Assembly: GCF_907164555.1 (NCBI RefSeq)
Contig: NZ_CAJQZC010000012.1
Span: 62,001-126,000 of the forward strand
Direction: 5' to 3'
Source: Paraburkholderia saeva
Lineage (GTDB): Bacteria; Pseudomonadota; Gammaproteobacteria; Burkholderiales; Burkholderiaceae
DNA: 64,000 bases
Shown: in pieces, positions 8,352 through 16,155 of the stretch
How positions within the stretch are numbered: position 1 is the stretch's first letter
Layout of the letters: each line of letters starts with the position of its first letter
Position numbers and translations under genes: made by a program
Notes under the pieces: generated by a model
What the model was told of the DNA's origin: nothing
What the model saw: the letters and a program-made list of their open reading frames with translations, nothing else
Database searches by the model: none

Positions 8352-9353
8352 ATGAAAGCAGCCCTCGATGTGATTACCTACGGCGAAGCGATGGCGATGT
8401 TCGTCGCCGCCGAAACCGGCGCACTGTCCGACGTGTCCAGCTTCACGCGGCGAATCGCGGGCGCCGACCTGAACGTCGCGATCGGCCTGTCGCGCCTTGG
8501 CTTCAAGGTGGGCTGGATAAGCCGGGTCGGCGACGATTCGTTCGGCCAGTACGTCCGCGACACGCTGGCAAGGGAAGGCATCGACGCAGGCTGCGTCACG
8601 ACCGACGCGCGCTACCCGACCGGTTTCCAGCTCAAGTCGAAAAACGACGACGGCAGCGATCCGACCGTCGAATATTTCCGCAAGGGTTCGGCGGCAAGCC
8701 ATCTCTCGGTTGAGGATTACGTGGCGGATTACGTGCTTCAGGCACGCCACCTGCATCTCACGGGTGTCGCACCCGCGCTGTCGGCTTCGTCGTGCAAACT
8801 GGCCTTTCATCTCGCGACGGAAATGCGCACAGCCGGCAAGACGATTTCGTTCGATCCGAACCTGCGCCCGACGCTATGGCCCTCGCGCGAGACCATGATC
8901 ACGACGCTGAACACGCTCGCCGCGCACGCCGACTGGGTACTGCCCGGCATCGGCGAAGGCGAGATCCTGACCGGCTATACGAAGCCCGAAGACATTGCGC
9001 GCTTCTATCTTGATCAGGGCGCGCGCGGCGTGATCATCAAGCTCGGCGCGAAAGGCGCGTACCTGCGCACCGCGGACGAGGCAGGCGTGATCGCGTCGCA
9101 GCCGGTGGCCAGGGTCGTCGACACCGTGGGCGCGGGCGATGGCTTTGCGGTCGGCGTGATCAGCGCGCTGCTGGAAGGCCGGACGATGCCGGAGGCCGTC
9201 GCGCGCGGCAACCGTATCGGCGGTCTCGCGATCCAGGTGCCCGGCGATTCGGAAGGATTGCCGACGCGCGTCGAACTCGACGCGCTCGAAAGCGGACGCA
9301 TGCAGGCAGCTACAACGGAATCAGAACGCAGGGTGTCAAAGACGCTGCACTAA
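8352..9353 (+). CDS. kguK: 2-ketogluconate kinase (PfkB family)
   Basis: 333 aa from the ATG at 8352, preferred over the one at 8328 because AAGGA lies 8 nt upstream. It has the PfkB carbohydrate kinase fold: the N-terminal sugar-binding signature 'FTRRIAGADLNVAIGLSRLGF' and the C-terminal ATP/anion-hole signature 'DTVGAGDGFAVG' at about residue 256, with the catalytic Asp. It should phosphorylate 2-ketogluconate to 2-keto-6-phosphogluconate in the cytosol. By sequence alone it could be a 2-keto-3-deoxygluconate kinase; the operon context decides. Confidence 0.87.
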   Translation: MKAALDVITYGEAMAMFVAAETGALSDVSSFTRRIAGADLNVAIGLSRLGFKVGWISRVGDDSFGQYVRDTLAREGIDAGCVTTDARYPTGFQLKSKNDDGSDPTVEYFRKGSAASHLSVEDYVADYVLQARHLHLTGVAPALSASSCKLAFHLATEMRTAGKTISFDPNLRPTLWPSRETMITTLNTLAAHADWVLPGIGEGEILTGYTKPEDIARFYLDQGARGVIIKLGAKGAYLRTADEAGVIASQPVARVVDTVGAGDGFAVGVISALLEGRTMPEAVARGNRIGGLAIQVPGDSEGLPTRVELDALESGRMQAATTESERRVSKTLH

Positions 9354-9409
9354 CCGTGCATGAAAGCGCGACACGCCTATCCATTGCATCAGGAATCCAG
9401 GAGACATTC

Positions 9410-10732
9410 ATGGCCACCTCATCGCTTGCGATCCGCCGCTGGTGGACGATCATGCCGATCGTCTTCATCACGTACAGCCTCGCGTACCTCGACCGTGCGA
9501 ACTTCGGTTTCGCGTCCGCGGCCGGCATCAACCAGGATCTTGGCATCAGCAAGGGCCTGTCCTCGCTGATCGGCGCGCTCTTCTTTCTCGGCTACTTCTT
9601 CTTCCAGATTCCGGGTGCGATCTACGCCGAACGGCGCAGCGTCAAGAAACTCGTGTTCTGGAGCCTGATCCTGTGGGGCGGTTGCGCCGCGCTCACGGGC
9701 ATGGTCAGCAACATCCCGACGCTGATGGTGATCCGTTTCGCGCTCGGTATCGTCGAAGCGGCCGTGATGCCTGCGATGCTCATCTTCATCAGCAACTGGT
9801 TCAGCAAGCGCGAACGCTCGCGCGCCAACACGTTCCTGATTCTCGGCAATCCGGTGACGGTGCTGTGGATGTCGGTCGTGTCGGGCTATCTCGTGCATTC
9901 GTTCGGCTGGCGTCACATGTTCATCGCCGAAGGCGTGCCCGCCATCGTCTGGGCGGTGATCTGGTGGTTCATCGTGCAGGACAGGCCGGCGCAGGTGTCG
10001 TGGCTGACGGCGCAGGAAAAGAAGGACCTCGACGACACGCTGCGCGCCGAGCAGGCCGCGATCAAACCGGTGCGCAACTACAGCGAGGCGTTTCGCACAC
10101 CGGCTGTGATCAAGCTGTGCGCACAGTATTTCTGCTGGAGCATCGGCGTCTATGGTTTCGTGCTGTGGCTGCCGTCGATCCTGAAGAACGGCTCGACGCT
10201 CGGCATGGTCGAGACGGGCTGGTTGTCCGCGCTGCCGTATCTCGCCGCGACGATCGCGATGCTCGCGGCCTCGTGGGCTTCGGATAAACTCAATACCCGC
10301 AAGGTGTTCGTGTGGCCGTTCCTGCTGATCGGCGCGGTGGCGTTCGCGGCTTCCTATGCGCTCGGTTCGACGCACTTCTGGATGTCGTACGCGCTGCTCG
10401 TGATTGCGGGCGCTGCGATGTACGCGCCGTACGGCCCGTTCTTCGCGATCGTGCCGGAACTCCTGCCGAAGAACGTCGCGGGGGGTGCGATGGCGCTGAT
10501 CAACAGCATGGGCGCGCTCGGTTCGTTCGTCGGCTCGTATGTGGTCGGCTATCTGAACGGCGCGACCGGAACGCCAGCGGCGTCGTATGCGTTCATGAGC
10601 GTGGCGCTCGTCGCCGCTGTGATCCTGACGCTTGCCGTCAAACCGCAACCCGCGCAACCCGCGCAACCCGCGCAACCCGCGCAACCCGCGCAACCCGCGC
10701 GCAAACTTGCTACACCCCTGCCAGGAAAATGA
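9410..10732 (+). CDS. kguT: 2-ketogluconate MFS transporter with PAQ-repeat tail
   Basis: 440 aa from the ATG at 9410, which has AGGAGA 7 nt upstream. It has twelve membrane segments of the anion:cation symporter group of the major facilitator superfamily ('YLDRANFGFASAAGINQDLGI' near the first helix). It should import 2-ketogluconate across the inner membrane. The last 30 residues are unusual: a cytoplasmic tail of repeated Pro-Ala-Gln triplets made by six exact 9-bp repeats. The tail is not part of the MFS fold and is probably variable between strains. Confidence 0.88.
   Translation: MATSSLAIRRWWTIMPIVFITYSLAYLDRANFGFASAAGINQDLGISKGLSSLIGALFFLGYFFFQIPGAIYAERRSVKKLVFWSLILWGGCAALTGMVSNIPTLMVIRFALGIVEAAVMPAMLIFISNWFSKRERSRANTFLILGNPVTVLWMSVVSGYLVHSFGWRHMFIAEGVPAIVWAVIWWFIVQDRPAQVSWLTAQEKKDLDDTLRAEQAAIKPVRNYSEAFRTPAVIKLCAQYFCWSIGVYGFVLWLPSILKNGSTLGMVETGWLSALPYLAATIAMLAASWASDKLNTRKVFVWPFLLIGAVAFAASYALGSTHFWMSYALLVIAGAAMYAPYGPFFAIVPELLPKNVAGGAMALINSMGALGSFVGSYVVGYLNGATGTPAASYAFMSVALVAAVILTLAVKPQPAQPAQPAQPAQPAQPARKLATPLPGK
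10645..10698 (+). repeat. six perfect 9-bp tandem repeats in kguT
   Basis: The unit GCAACCCGC is repeated six times without a mismatch, followed by a partial copy. The repeat length is a multiple of three, so copy changes keep the frame and only lengthen or shorten the PAQ tail. Confidence 0.95.
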
Positions 10733-10736
10733 GTCG

Positions 10737-11705
10737 ATGAAGAAAAAGATCGTCGCGTACAAGCCGGTGCCTGCCGATGTCATGGCGTATCTGCGTGAAC
10801 ACGCAGACGTGGTCGAAGCCGACGCCGCGCAGCACGACGCGTTCGTCGCCGCGCTGAAAGACGCCGATGGCGCGATCGGCGCGAGCGTGAAGATCACGCC
10901 TGCGATGCTCGAAGGCGCAACCCGCCTGAAAGCGCTGGCAACGATTTCGGTCGGCTTCGACAACTTCGACGTCGCGGATCTGACGCGCCGCGGCATCGTG
11001 CTCGCGAATACGCCTGACGTGCTGACCGAATCGACGGCCGATACGGTGTTCTCGCTGATTCTGGCAACGGCACGTCGCGTCGTTGAACTGGCCGGATACG
11101 TCAAGGCCGGCGAGTGGAAGCGCAGCATTGGCGCCGAACACTTCGGCGTCGATGTTCAGGGCAAGACACTCGGCATCGTCGGACTGGGCCGTATTGGCGG
11201 CGCCGTCGCGCGCCGCGCCGCGCTCGGCTTCAACATGCGCGTGCTGTACACGAACCGCAGCGCGAACGACCACGCGGAACGGGCGTATGGCGCGAAACGC
11301 GTCGAACTCGCCGAACTGCTGGCGCAGTCCGACTTCGTCTGCCTGCAGGTGCCGCTCACAAAGGAAACGCATCACCTGATCGGCGCGGCTGAACTCAAGG
11401 CGATGAAGAAGAGTGCGATTCTCATCAACGCGTCGCGCGGCCAGACTGTCGACGAAGCCGCGCTCATCGAAGCATTGAAGGGCGGCACGATTCATGGCGC
11501 CGGTCTCGACGTGTTCGAACAGGAGCCGGTCGCAGCGGATTCGCCGCTGCTGTCGATGAAGAACGTGGTTGCGCTCCCGCACATCGGGTCGGCCACGCAC
11601 GAGACGCGTCATGCGATGGCGCGCTGCGCGGCAGAAAACCTCGTCGCGGCGCTTGACGGTACGTTGCGCACGAACATCGTCAACCGGGACGTGCTGGGCA
11701 CATGA
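10737..11705 (+). CDS. kguD: 2-ketogluconate / 2-hydroxyacid reductase
   Basis: 322-aa D-isomer-specific 2-hydroxyacid dehydrogenase. The Rossmann motif 'GLGRIGGAVARRA' lies at about residues 149-161. The catalytic set includes an Arg in 'INASRGQTVDE', a Glu in 'DVFEQEPV' and the acid His in 'LPHIGSATHETR' near residue 282. In the kgu pathway it reduces 2-keto-6-phosphogluconate to 6-phosphogluconate with NAD(P)H. Relatives also reduce glyoxylate, hydroxypyruvate and 2-ketogluconate (GhrB/TkrA), so side activities are likely. Its stop overlaps the ptxS start by 4 nt. Confidence 0.87.
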   Translation: MKKKIVAYKPVPADVMAYLREHADVVEADAAQHDAFVAALKDADGAIGASVKITPAMLEGATRLKALATISVGFDNFDVADLTRRGIVLANTPDVLTESTADTVFSLILATARRVVELAGYVKAGEWKRSIGAEHFGVDVQGKTLGIVGLGRIGGAVARRAALGFNMRVLYTNRSANDHAERAYGAKRVELAELLAQSDFVCLQVPLTKETHHLIGAAELKAMKKSAILINASRGQTVDEAALIEALKGGTIHGAGLDVFEQEPVAADSPLLSMKNVVALPHIGSATHETRHAMARCAAENLVAALDGTLRTNIVNRDVLGT

Positions 11706-12748
11706 GCACGCCTGTTCGCACGGCGGCACCACGCCGCGCCACGATCAACGACGTCGCGCGCGAAGCCGGCACCGGCAAGACCAGCATTTCGCGCTACCTG
11801 AACGGCGAAATGAACGTGCTGTCGCCGGATTTGCGCGCGCGCATCGAAGCCGCAATCGTACGCCTCCACTATCAGCCGAACCAGATGGCGCGTGGCCTCA
11901 AGCGCGGGCGCAACCGGTTGATCGGCATGCTGGTCGCCGACCTGACGAATCCCTATACGGTCGAGGTCCTGCAGGGCGTCGAAGCCGCGTGCCATGCGCT
12001 CGGTTATATGCCGATGATCTGTCACGCGGCGAACGAAGTCGAAATGGAGCGCCGCTTCCTCGCACTGCTGACGACGTATCGCGTGGAAGGCGTGATCGTC
12101 AACGCGCTCGGCGTGGGAGAGGACATGCTGCGGCCGCTCGGGAACGGGGGCATTCCCGTCGTGCTGGTGGACCGGAGCGTCAGCGGCCTCGAAGCCGACA
12201 TGGTCGGTCTCGACAACACGGCGGCCGCGCAGGTCGGCACACGCCATCTGCTCGAACGCGGTTTCGACGAAATCTGCTTCGTCGTGCAGCCGTTCGACAA
12301 CGTCAGTTCGCGCCGTCAGCGCCAGGCGGCGTTCGGCGATGTGATGCGCGACGTGAGTGGCGCACACGGTCTGACGGTCGTGCTCGATCTCAACGATGAA
12401 GCGAGCGTCGGGCGCGCGCTCGCCGCGCTTGACCATACCGTCGATGCCGCTGCCGCGGCCGGACGGCGTATTGCGTGGTTCGCGGCGAACGCACCGGTGG
12501 CGCTGCGGGTCGCGCTGCACCTGAAGGCACGCTACGGTGCGCACTGGCAGGAGCGGGTCGCGCTGCTTTCCTTCGACGATCCGGACTGGGCCGAACTGGC
12601 CGGCATCTCGACGATCCGTCAGCCGACCTGTGACATCGGCTACCGCGCCGTCGAGTTCCTGAGCCAGCGTATCGATGGTGCTACCGAGGCCGCGCGCGAC
12701 TGCCTGCTGGCGGGCGAACTGATCGTGCGCGCGTCAACCGGGCGCTGA
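11702..12748 (+). CDS. ptxS: LacI-family repressor PtxS
   Basis: 348 aa. The N-terminal LacI helix-turn-helix is 'TINDVAREAGTGKTSISRYLNG' (about residues 14-35) with the hinge 'QMARGLKRGR'. A periplasmic-binding-like ligand domain follows. It is translationally coupled to kguD (ATGA overlap), so it is co-transcribed with the genes it controls, whereas in Pseudomonas ptxS lies upstream of kguEKTD. It should bind the GGAACCGGTTCC palindromes at 7349 and 7447 and be released by 2-ketogluconate. Confidence 0.88.
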   Translation: MSTPVRTAAPRRATINDVAREAGTGKTSISRYLNGEMNVLSPDLRARIEAAIVRLHYQPNQMARGLKRGRNRLIGMLVADLTNPYTVEVLQGVEAACHALGYMPMICHAANEVEMERRFLALLTTYRVEGVIVNALGVGEDMLRPLGNGGIPVVLVDRSVSGLEADMVGLDNTAAAQVGTRHLLERGFDEICFVVQPFDNVSSRRQRQAAFGDVMRDVSGAHGLTVVLDLNDEASVGRALAALDHTVDAAAAAGRRIAWFAANAPVALRVALHLKARYGAHWQERVALLSFDDPDWAELAGISTIRQPTCDIGYRAVEFLSQRIDGATEAARDCLLAGELIVRASTGR

Positions 12749-12755
12749 TCGGCGA

Positions 12756-12842
12756 TCATCGATTCCCAGCGGTTGCGCGGCCGACGCCTGAGGCGCCCCC
12801 CGTGACAATCGCTACCTTGTCCTGCAAATCACGTGTGGAAAC
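12756..12842 (-). pseudogene. remnant of a short-chain dehydrogenase 5' end
   Basis: Read leftward, this stretch encodes 'LQDKVAIVTGGASGVGRATA', the N-terminal NAD(P)-binding TGxxxGxG segment of a short-chain dehydrogenase/reductase, and then stops 8 bp after the end of ptxS. No start codon fits in frame close to it and the remaining ~230 codons of such a gene are missing. It is best read as a leftover of an SDR gene cut off when the neighbouring DNA was rearranged. Confidence 0.7.
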
Positions 12843-13137
12843 GCCCGCTGCCCGCGACGTTGAAAGCGGGCGGCGGGCTTTTCCGCGAACGCGCACGCCC
12901 TCCTCAAAATCGGTACAGCGAGTACCCGCGACGATGTCGTGCCGCGAATTCTGACCGCTGACACAAGGCCCGCTCGCTGCGCAGAAACTGCCGACACATT
13001 CTTCCGAAGATTCTCGAATCAGTTCCTTCTTCTTGCCGTTCACGCCCTGCCACATCGAGGTCGTGCCGATGCTTCTTTAGAAATCAGAATTTATTGGTTC
13101 GCCTTCTGTTTGCGCTCTTTCATAGTGTGTCCTGATG

Positions 13138-13149
13138 GCTATAGACGGT
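13138..13149. promoter_or_regulatory. candidate XRE operator / -10 region, rhodanese unit
   Basis: GCTATAGACGGT is the exact reverse complement of a 12-bp sequence (15125-15136) upstream of the encapsulin gene. It contains one complete half of the palindrome GTCTATAGAC and a TATAGA that could serve as a -10 box. The regulator encoded at 14717 is the natural candidate to bind it. Confidence 0.6.
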
Positions 13150-13174
13150 CGCCGGACGACTGGCCAGACACCTT

Positions 13175-13197
13175 CGCACTACAACAGTGCGGCTTTT
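13175..13197 (+). terminator. leader hairpin with U-tract before the rhodanese gene
   Basis: A 6-bp stem (CGCACT / AGTGCG, loop ACAAC) is followed by GCTTTTT, all within the expected 5' leader and about 16 nt before the start codon. It could end read-through from upstream or act as an attenuator. The placement after the probable promoter favours a control role. Confidence 0.5.
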
Positions 13198-13212
13198 TGG
13201 CAAGGAGATGAC

Positions 13213-13680
13213 ATGACGGTTGAACTCGAAGAACGGCCCACGCACGCGTTGCTCGAAGCGGCGCGATCGGCTGCGGCGGAGACGGGACTCAGTTACGCGG
13301 GCGGGATCGCGCCCCGCGACGCGTGGGCGCTGGTGTCGGCGGGCGAGGCGTTGCTGGTCGATGTGCGCACGGCGGAAGAGCGCAAATTTGTCGGATATGT
13401 ACCGGACAGCCTGCATGTCGCCTGGGCGACGGGCACGAGCCTCACCCGCAATCCGCGTTTCGTTCGCGAACTGGAGGCGAAGACCGGCAAGGACGCAGTG
13501 GTGCTGCTGCTGTGCCGCAGCGGCAATCGTTCCGCACTCGCCGCCGAAGCTGCGGCAAAAGCGGGCTTCGGCCAGGTGTTCAACGTTCTCGAAGGTTTCG
13601 AAGGCGAACTGGACGCGGCGCAACGCCGTGGCGCCACCAATGGCTGGCGCTTCCACGGCCTGCCGTGGGTGCAGGACTGA
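13213..13680 (+). CDS. rhodanese-like sulfurtransferase of the encapsulin cluster
   Basis: 155 aa from the ATG at 13213, chosen for the AAGGAG 7 nt upstream. Single rhodanese domain with 'ALLVDVRTAEERKFVGYVPDSLHV' and the active-site loop 'CRSGNRS', catalytic Cys101. It should carry sulfur as a Cys persulfide, for example from the desulfurase or from thiosulfate. Rhodaneses are regular partners of Family 2A encapsulins. The serine acetyltransferase follows after 44 nt in the same orientation, so they are probably one transcript. Confidence 0.88.
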   Translation: MTVELEERPTHALLEAARSAAAETGLSYAGGIAPRDAWALVSAGEALLVDVRTAEERKFVGYVPDSLHVAWATGTSLTRNPRFVRELEAKTGKDAVVLLLCRSGNRSALAAEAAAKAGFGQVFNVLEGFEGELDAAQRRGATNGWRFHGLPWVQD

Positions 13681-13724
13681 CGCATCTCCCTTTATCTGCG
13701 AACACTATCTGACCGGGGGCCGTT

Positions 13725-14720
13725 GTGGCTGTTTTCGATATCGACGACATCGTTCAGGCGCTGCAGACGGCTCGCCAGCAATGGCGTGAAGTGCAAAAAC
13801 GCTCGCTCGAGCCGGGCGGCCGCGAGTTGCCGGCGCGCGAGGCGCTCTCGGACATTGTCAATACGCTGAAAGGCGTGCTGTTTCCCATGCGGCTCGGGCC
13901 ACCCGACCTGCGGCAGGAAAGCGAGAACTTCTACGTCGGGCACGCGCTGGATTCCGCCTTGCATGGGCTACTGGCGCAGGCGCGGCTCGAACTGCACTAC
14001 CGCGCGCGCCACGATCCGCCGTCTGAAAGCGACATCGAGGAAAAGGCGGGCATCGCGGTCAGGGCTTTCGCGGCGCAGCTGCCCAGAATTCGCGCATTGC
14101 TCGATAGCGACGTGCTTGCGGCGTTTCATGGCGATCCGGCGGCGGGGAGCGTCGACGAAGTGCTGCTGTGCTATCCAGGCGTGCTCGCGATGATCCATCA
14201 CCGTTTCGCGCATGAACTCTACCGGCTTGGGTTGCCGCTGCTTGCGAGAATCGTCGCCGAACAGGCCCACGCCGAAACCGGCATCGATATCCATCCGGGT
14301 GCGCAGATTGGCGCGAGCTTCTTCATCGATCACGGCACGGGCGTGGTGATCGGCGAGACGTCGGTCATCGGCGAGCGGGTGCGTGTCTATCAGGCGGTGA
14401 CGCTCGGCGCGAAGCGCTTTCCACGCGACGCTCAGGGTCATCTGGAGAAGGGGCTGGCGCGGCATCCGGTTGTCGAGGACGACGTCGTCATCTACGCGGG
14501 CGCGACCATTCTTGGGCGTGTAACGCTCGGCCGTGGCGCGGTGATCGGCGGAAACGTGTGGCTCACGCAGGATGTCGCGCCAGGTTCTCATGTAACGCAG
14601 GCCGTATCACGCAATGAAGCGACGCACAGTGGCCGGGCGATCAATATCCCGCATGCCGCCAGCTCCGCCGCGCCTGTTGAAGCGGTGCGCTCACCGGCTG
14701 AGGCAGGCGTCGCGCGATGA
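13725..14720 (+). CDS. cysE: serine O-acetyltransferase (EpsC/SrpH type)
   Basis: 331 aa with a GTG start behind a GGGGG-type ribosome binding site. The N-terminal half is helical. The C-terminal half is a left-handed beta-helix of hexapeptide repeats ('GIDIHPGAQIGASFFIDHG', 'VIYAGATILGRVTLGRGAVI'), with the catalytic His in 'IDHGTGVVIGE'. It makes O-acetylserine from serine and acetyl-CoA, the carbon skeleton for cysteine. It is longer than housekeeping CysE and resembles the EpsC/SrpH form found next to encapsulins. Its stop overlaps the XRE gene by 4 nt. Confidence 0.9.
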   Translation: MAVFDIDDIVQALQTARQQWREVQKRSLEPGGRELPAREALSDIVNTLKGVLFPMRLGPPDLRQESENFYVGHALDSALHGLLAQARLELHYRARHDPPSESDIEEKAGIAVRAFAAQLPRIRALLDSDVLAAFHGDPAAGSVDEVLLCYPGVLAMIHHRFAHELYRLGLPLLARIVAEQAHAETGIDIHPGAQIGASFFIDHGTGVVIGETSVIGERVRVYQAVTLGAKRFPRDAQGHLEKGLARHPVVEDDVVIYAGATILGRVTLGRGAVIGGNVWLTQDVAPGSHVTQAVSRNEATHSGRAINIPHAASSAAPVEAVRSPAEAGVAR

Positions 14721-14992
14721 CCATGATCGTACGGGATCTGGGCTTGTCGCTCAGGCGTCTGCGCGAAGCACGCGGCTGGTCGCAGGAACAGCTGGCCGGA
14801 CACGCGGGTCTGAATCGCTCGTACGTCGGTGAGGTTGAGCGGGGTCGGGCGATTGCTTCGATCGTCACCGTCGAAAAGCTCGCCGCCGCGCTCGATGTCA
14901 GCGTCGCGGATTTACTGTGTCCCCTGTCCGCCAGGTCGCACACAACGGTTGCCTTTGCGGTGGCGCATTCATCCGGTGAGGGCGGCGCCTGA
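14717..14992 (+). CDS. XRE-family transcriptional regulator
   Basis: 91 aa. The helix-turn-helix (about residues 8-62) reads 'SLRRLREARGWSQEQLAGHAGLNRSYVGEVERGRAI', a classic Cro/CI-type domain, followed by a short tail with no ligand domain. It is translationally coupled to the acetyltransferase (ATGA) and lies just before the encapsulin promoter region. It most likely controls the cluster through the CTATAGAC-type sites at 13138, 15125 and perhaps 15201. What signal it senses is not visible; the single Cys in 'LLCPLS' could be redox- or sulfur-sensitive, but that is speculation. Confidence 0.85.
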   Translation: MTMIVRDLGLSLRRLREARGWSQEQLAGHAGLNRSYVGEVERGRAIASIVTVEKLAAALDVSVADLLCPLSARSHTTVAFAVAHSSGEGGA

Positions 14993-15124
14993 CGAAGCCG
15001 CTCGCCGCAACCAGGAACGCGACCGTGGCACGAAGCGGTCTTCTGCGCGTATTCCCGCTACATGAACGCTACCGAAAATCGAAGTGGCGCACGCCACCTT
15101 TCATTCCGCTTCGCATCGAGATTT

Positions 15125-15136
15125 ACCGTCTATAGC
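15125..15136. promoter_or_regulatory. candidate XRE operator upstream of the encapsulin gene
   Basis: ACCGTCTATAGC, the inverted 12-bp twin of the site at 13138. A third, partial copy (CTATAGAC, 15201-15208) lies 15 bp before the encapsulin start, next to its ribosome binding site. Together they suggest regulator binding across the promoter of the second transcription unit. Confidence 0.6.
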
Positions 15137-15222
15137 ATGTTGAGTGCCCGCACCTGTGTCTCGATAATCGATTTTGCTCGAAAGCTTTCCAGCATTTCTT
15201 CTATAGACCTCCGGAGCTTCCA

Positions 15223-16155
15223 ATGACAGCAACAGTGGGCGGCCTGACGGCGCTCGGCGATACCGCAGCACGGCAACTAGCCAATGCCACCAAAACCGTT
15301 CCGCAGCTCTCGACGATCACGCCGCGCTGGCTCACGCATCTGCTGCAGTGGCTGCCTGTCGAAGCAGGTATCTATCGTCTGAATCAGGTGAAGAATCCCG
15401 AGTCCGTCATCGCGGCGTGCACCGCGCGCGAAGACGAAAGCCAGTTGCCGCGTACGTTCGTGCCTTATGAAGAAGAGCCGCGCGAATACTTCCTGAATGC
15501 GGTCAGCACCGTACTCGACGTGCACACGCGCATTTCGGACCTGTACAGCAGCCCGCATGACCAGATCAAGGAGCAGCTGCGCCTGACGATCGAGACGATC
15601 AAGGAGTTGCAGGAAAGCCAGCTGATCAATAACCCGGATTACGGCCTGCTTGCCAATGTCGCTGAAGAGCAGCGCGTCTTTCCGCTGACCGGTGCGCCGA
15701 CGCCGGACGATCTCGACGAACTGCTGACCAAAGTGTGGAAAGAGCCGGCGTTCTTCCTGACGCACCCGCTTGCGATCGCCGCATTTGGCCGCGAATGCAC
15801 ACGCCGCGGTGTGCCTCCGCCCACTACCAGCCTGTTCGGTTCGCAGTTCCTGACCTGGCGCGGCATTCCGCTGATTCCGTCAGACAAGGTGCCGGTCGCG
15901 GATGGCAAGACCAAGATCCTGTTGCTGCGTGTCGGTGACAAACGTCAGGGCGTGGTCGGTCTGTTCCAGCCGGGCGTCGCGGGCGAACAGGGCCCCGGTC
16001 TCTCTGTCCGTTTCATGGGGATCAACAATCATGCGATCGCTTCGTACCTGATCTCGCTGTACTGCTCGCTTGCGGTGCATTCGCCGGACGCACTGGCGGT
16101 CCTCGATGACGTGGAGATCGGCAAGTACCATGACTATCCAGATACCTACAAGTAA
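15223..16155 (+). CDS. Family 2A encapsulin shell protein (SrpI-like)
   Basis: 310-aa HK97-fold nanocompartment shell protein. It has the Family 2A hallmarks: an N-terminal arm, 'GIYRLNQVKNPESVIAAC', the 'HTRISDLYSSPHDQIKEQLRLT' helix, 'YGLLANVAEEQRVFPLTGAPTPDDLDELL' and 'HPLAIAAFGRECTRRGVPPPT'. No cyclic-nucleotide-binding insertion is present, which separates it from Family 2B. Shells of this family assemble in the cytosol and load a cysteine desulfurase; a homologous compartment has been reported to store elemental sulfur. The ATG has GGAG 8 nt upstream. The desulfurase gene overlaps its 3' end. Confidence 0.93.
   Translation: MTATVGGLTALGDTAARQLANATKTVPQLSTITPRWLTHLLQWLPVEAGIYRLNQVKNPESVIAACTAREDESQLPRTFVPYEEEPREYFLNAVSTVLDVHTRISDLYSSPHDQIKEQLRLTIETIKELQESQLINNPDYGLLANVAEEQRVFPLTGAPTPDDLDELLTKVWKEPAFFLTHPLAIAAFGRECTRRGVPPPTTSLFGSQFLTWRGIPLIPSDKVPVADGKTKILLLRVGDKRQGVVGLFQPGVAGEQGPGLSVRFMGINNHAIASYLISLYCSLAVHSPDALAVLDDVEIGKYHDYPDTYK

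Noticed and set aside
10645..10698. short tandem repeat as a CRISPR or iteron array
   Set aside because: Units are 9 bp without spacers and lie in frame inside kguT.
12756..13055. intact 99-codon gene
   Set aside because: Only the last ~25 codons resemble a protein (an SDR N-terminus), so the upstream part is chance open frame.
15223..16155. HK97-fold protein as a phage capsid, hence a prophage
   Set aside because: No portal, terminase, protease or tail genes are nearby, and the neighbours are the regular partners of Family 2A encapsulins.
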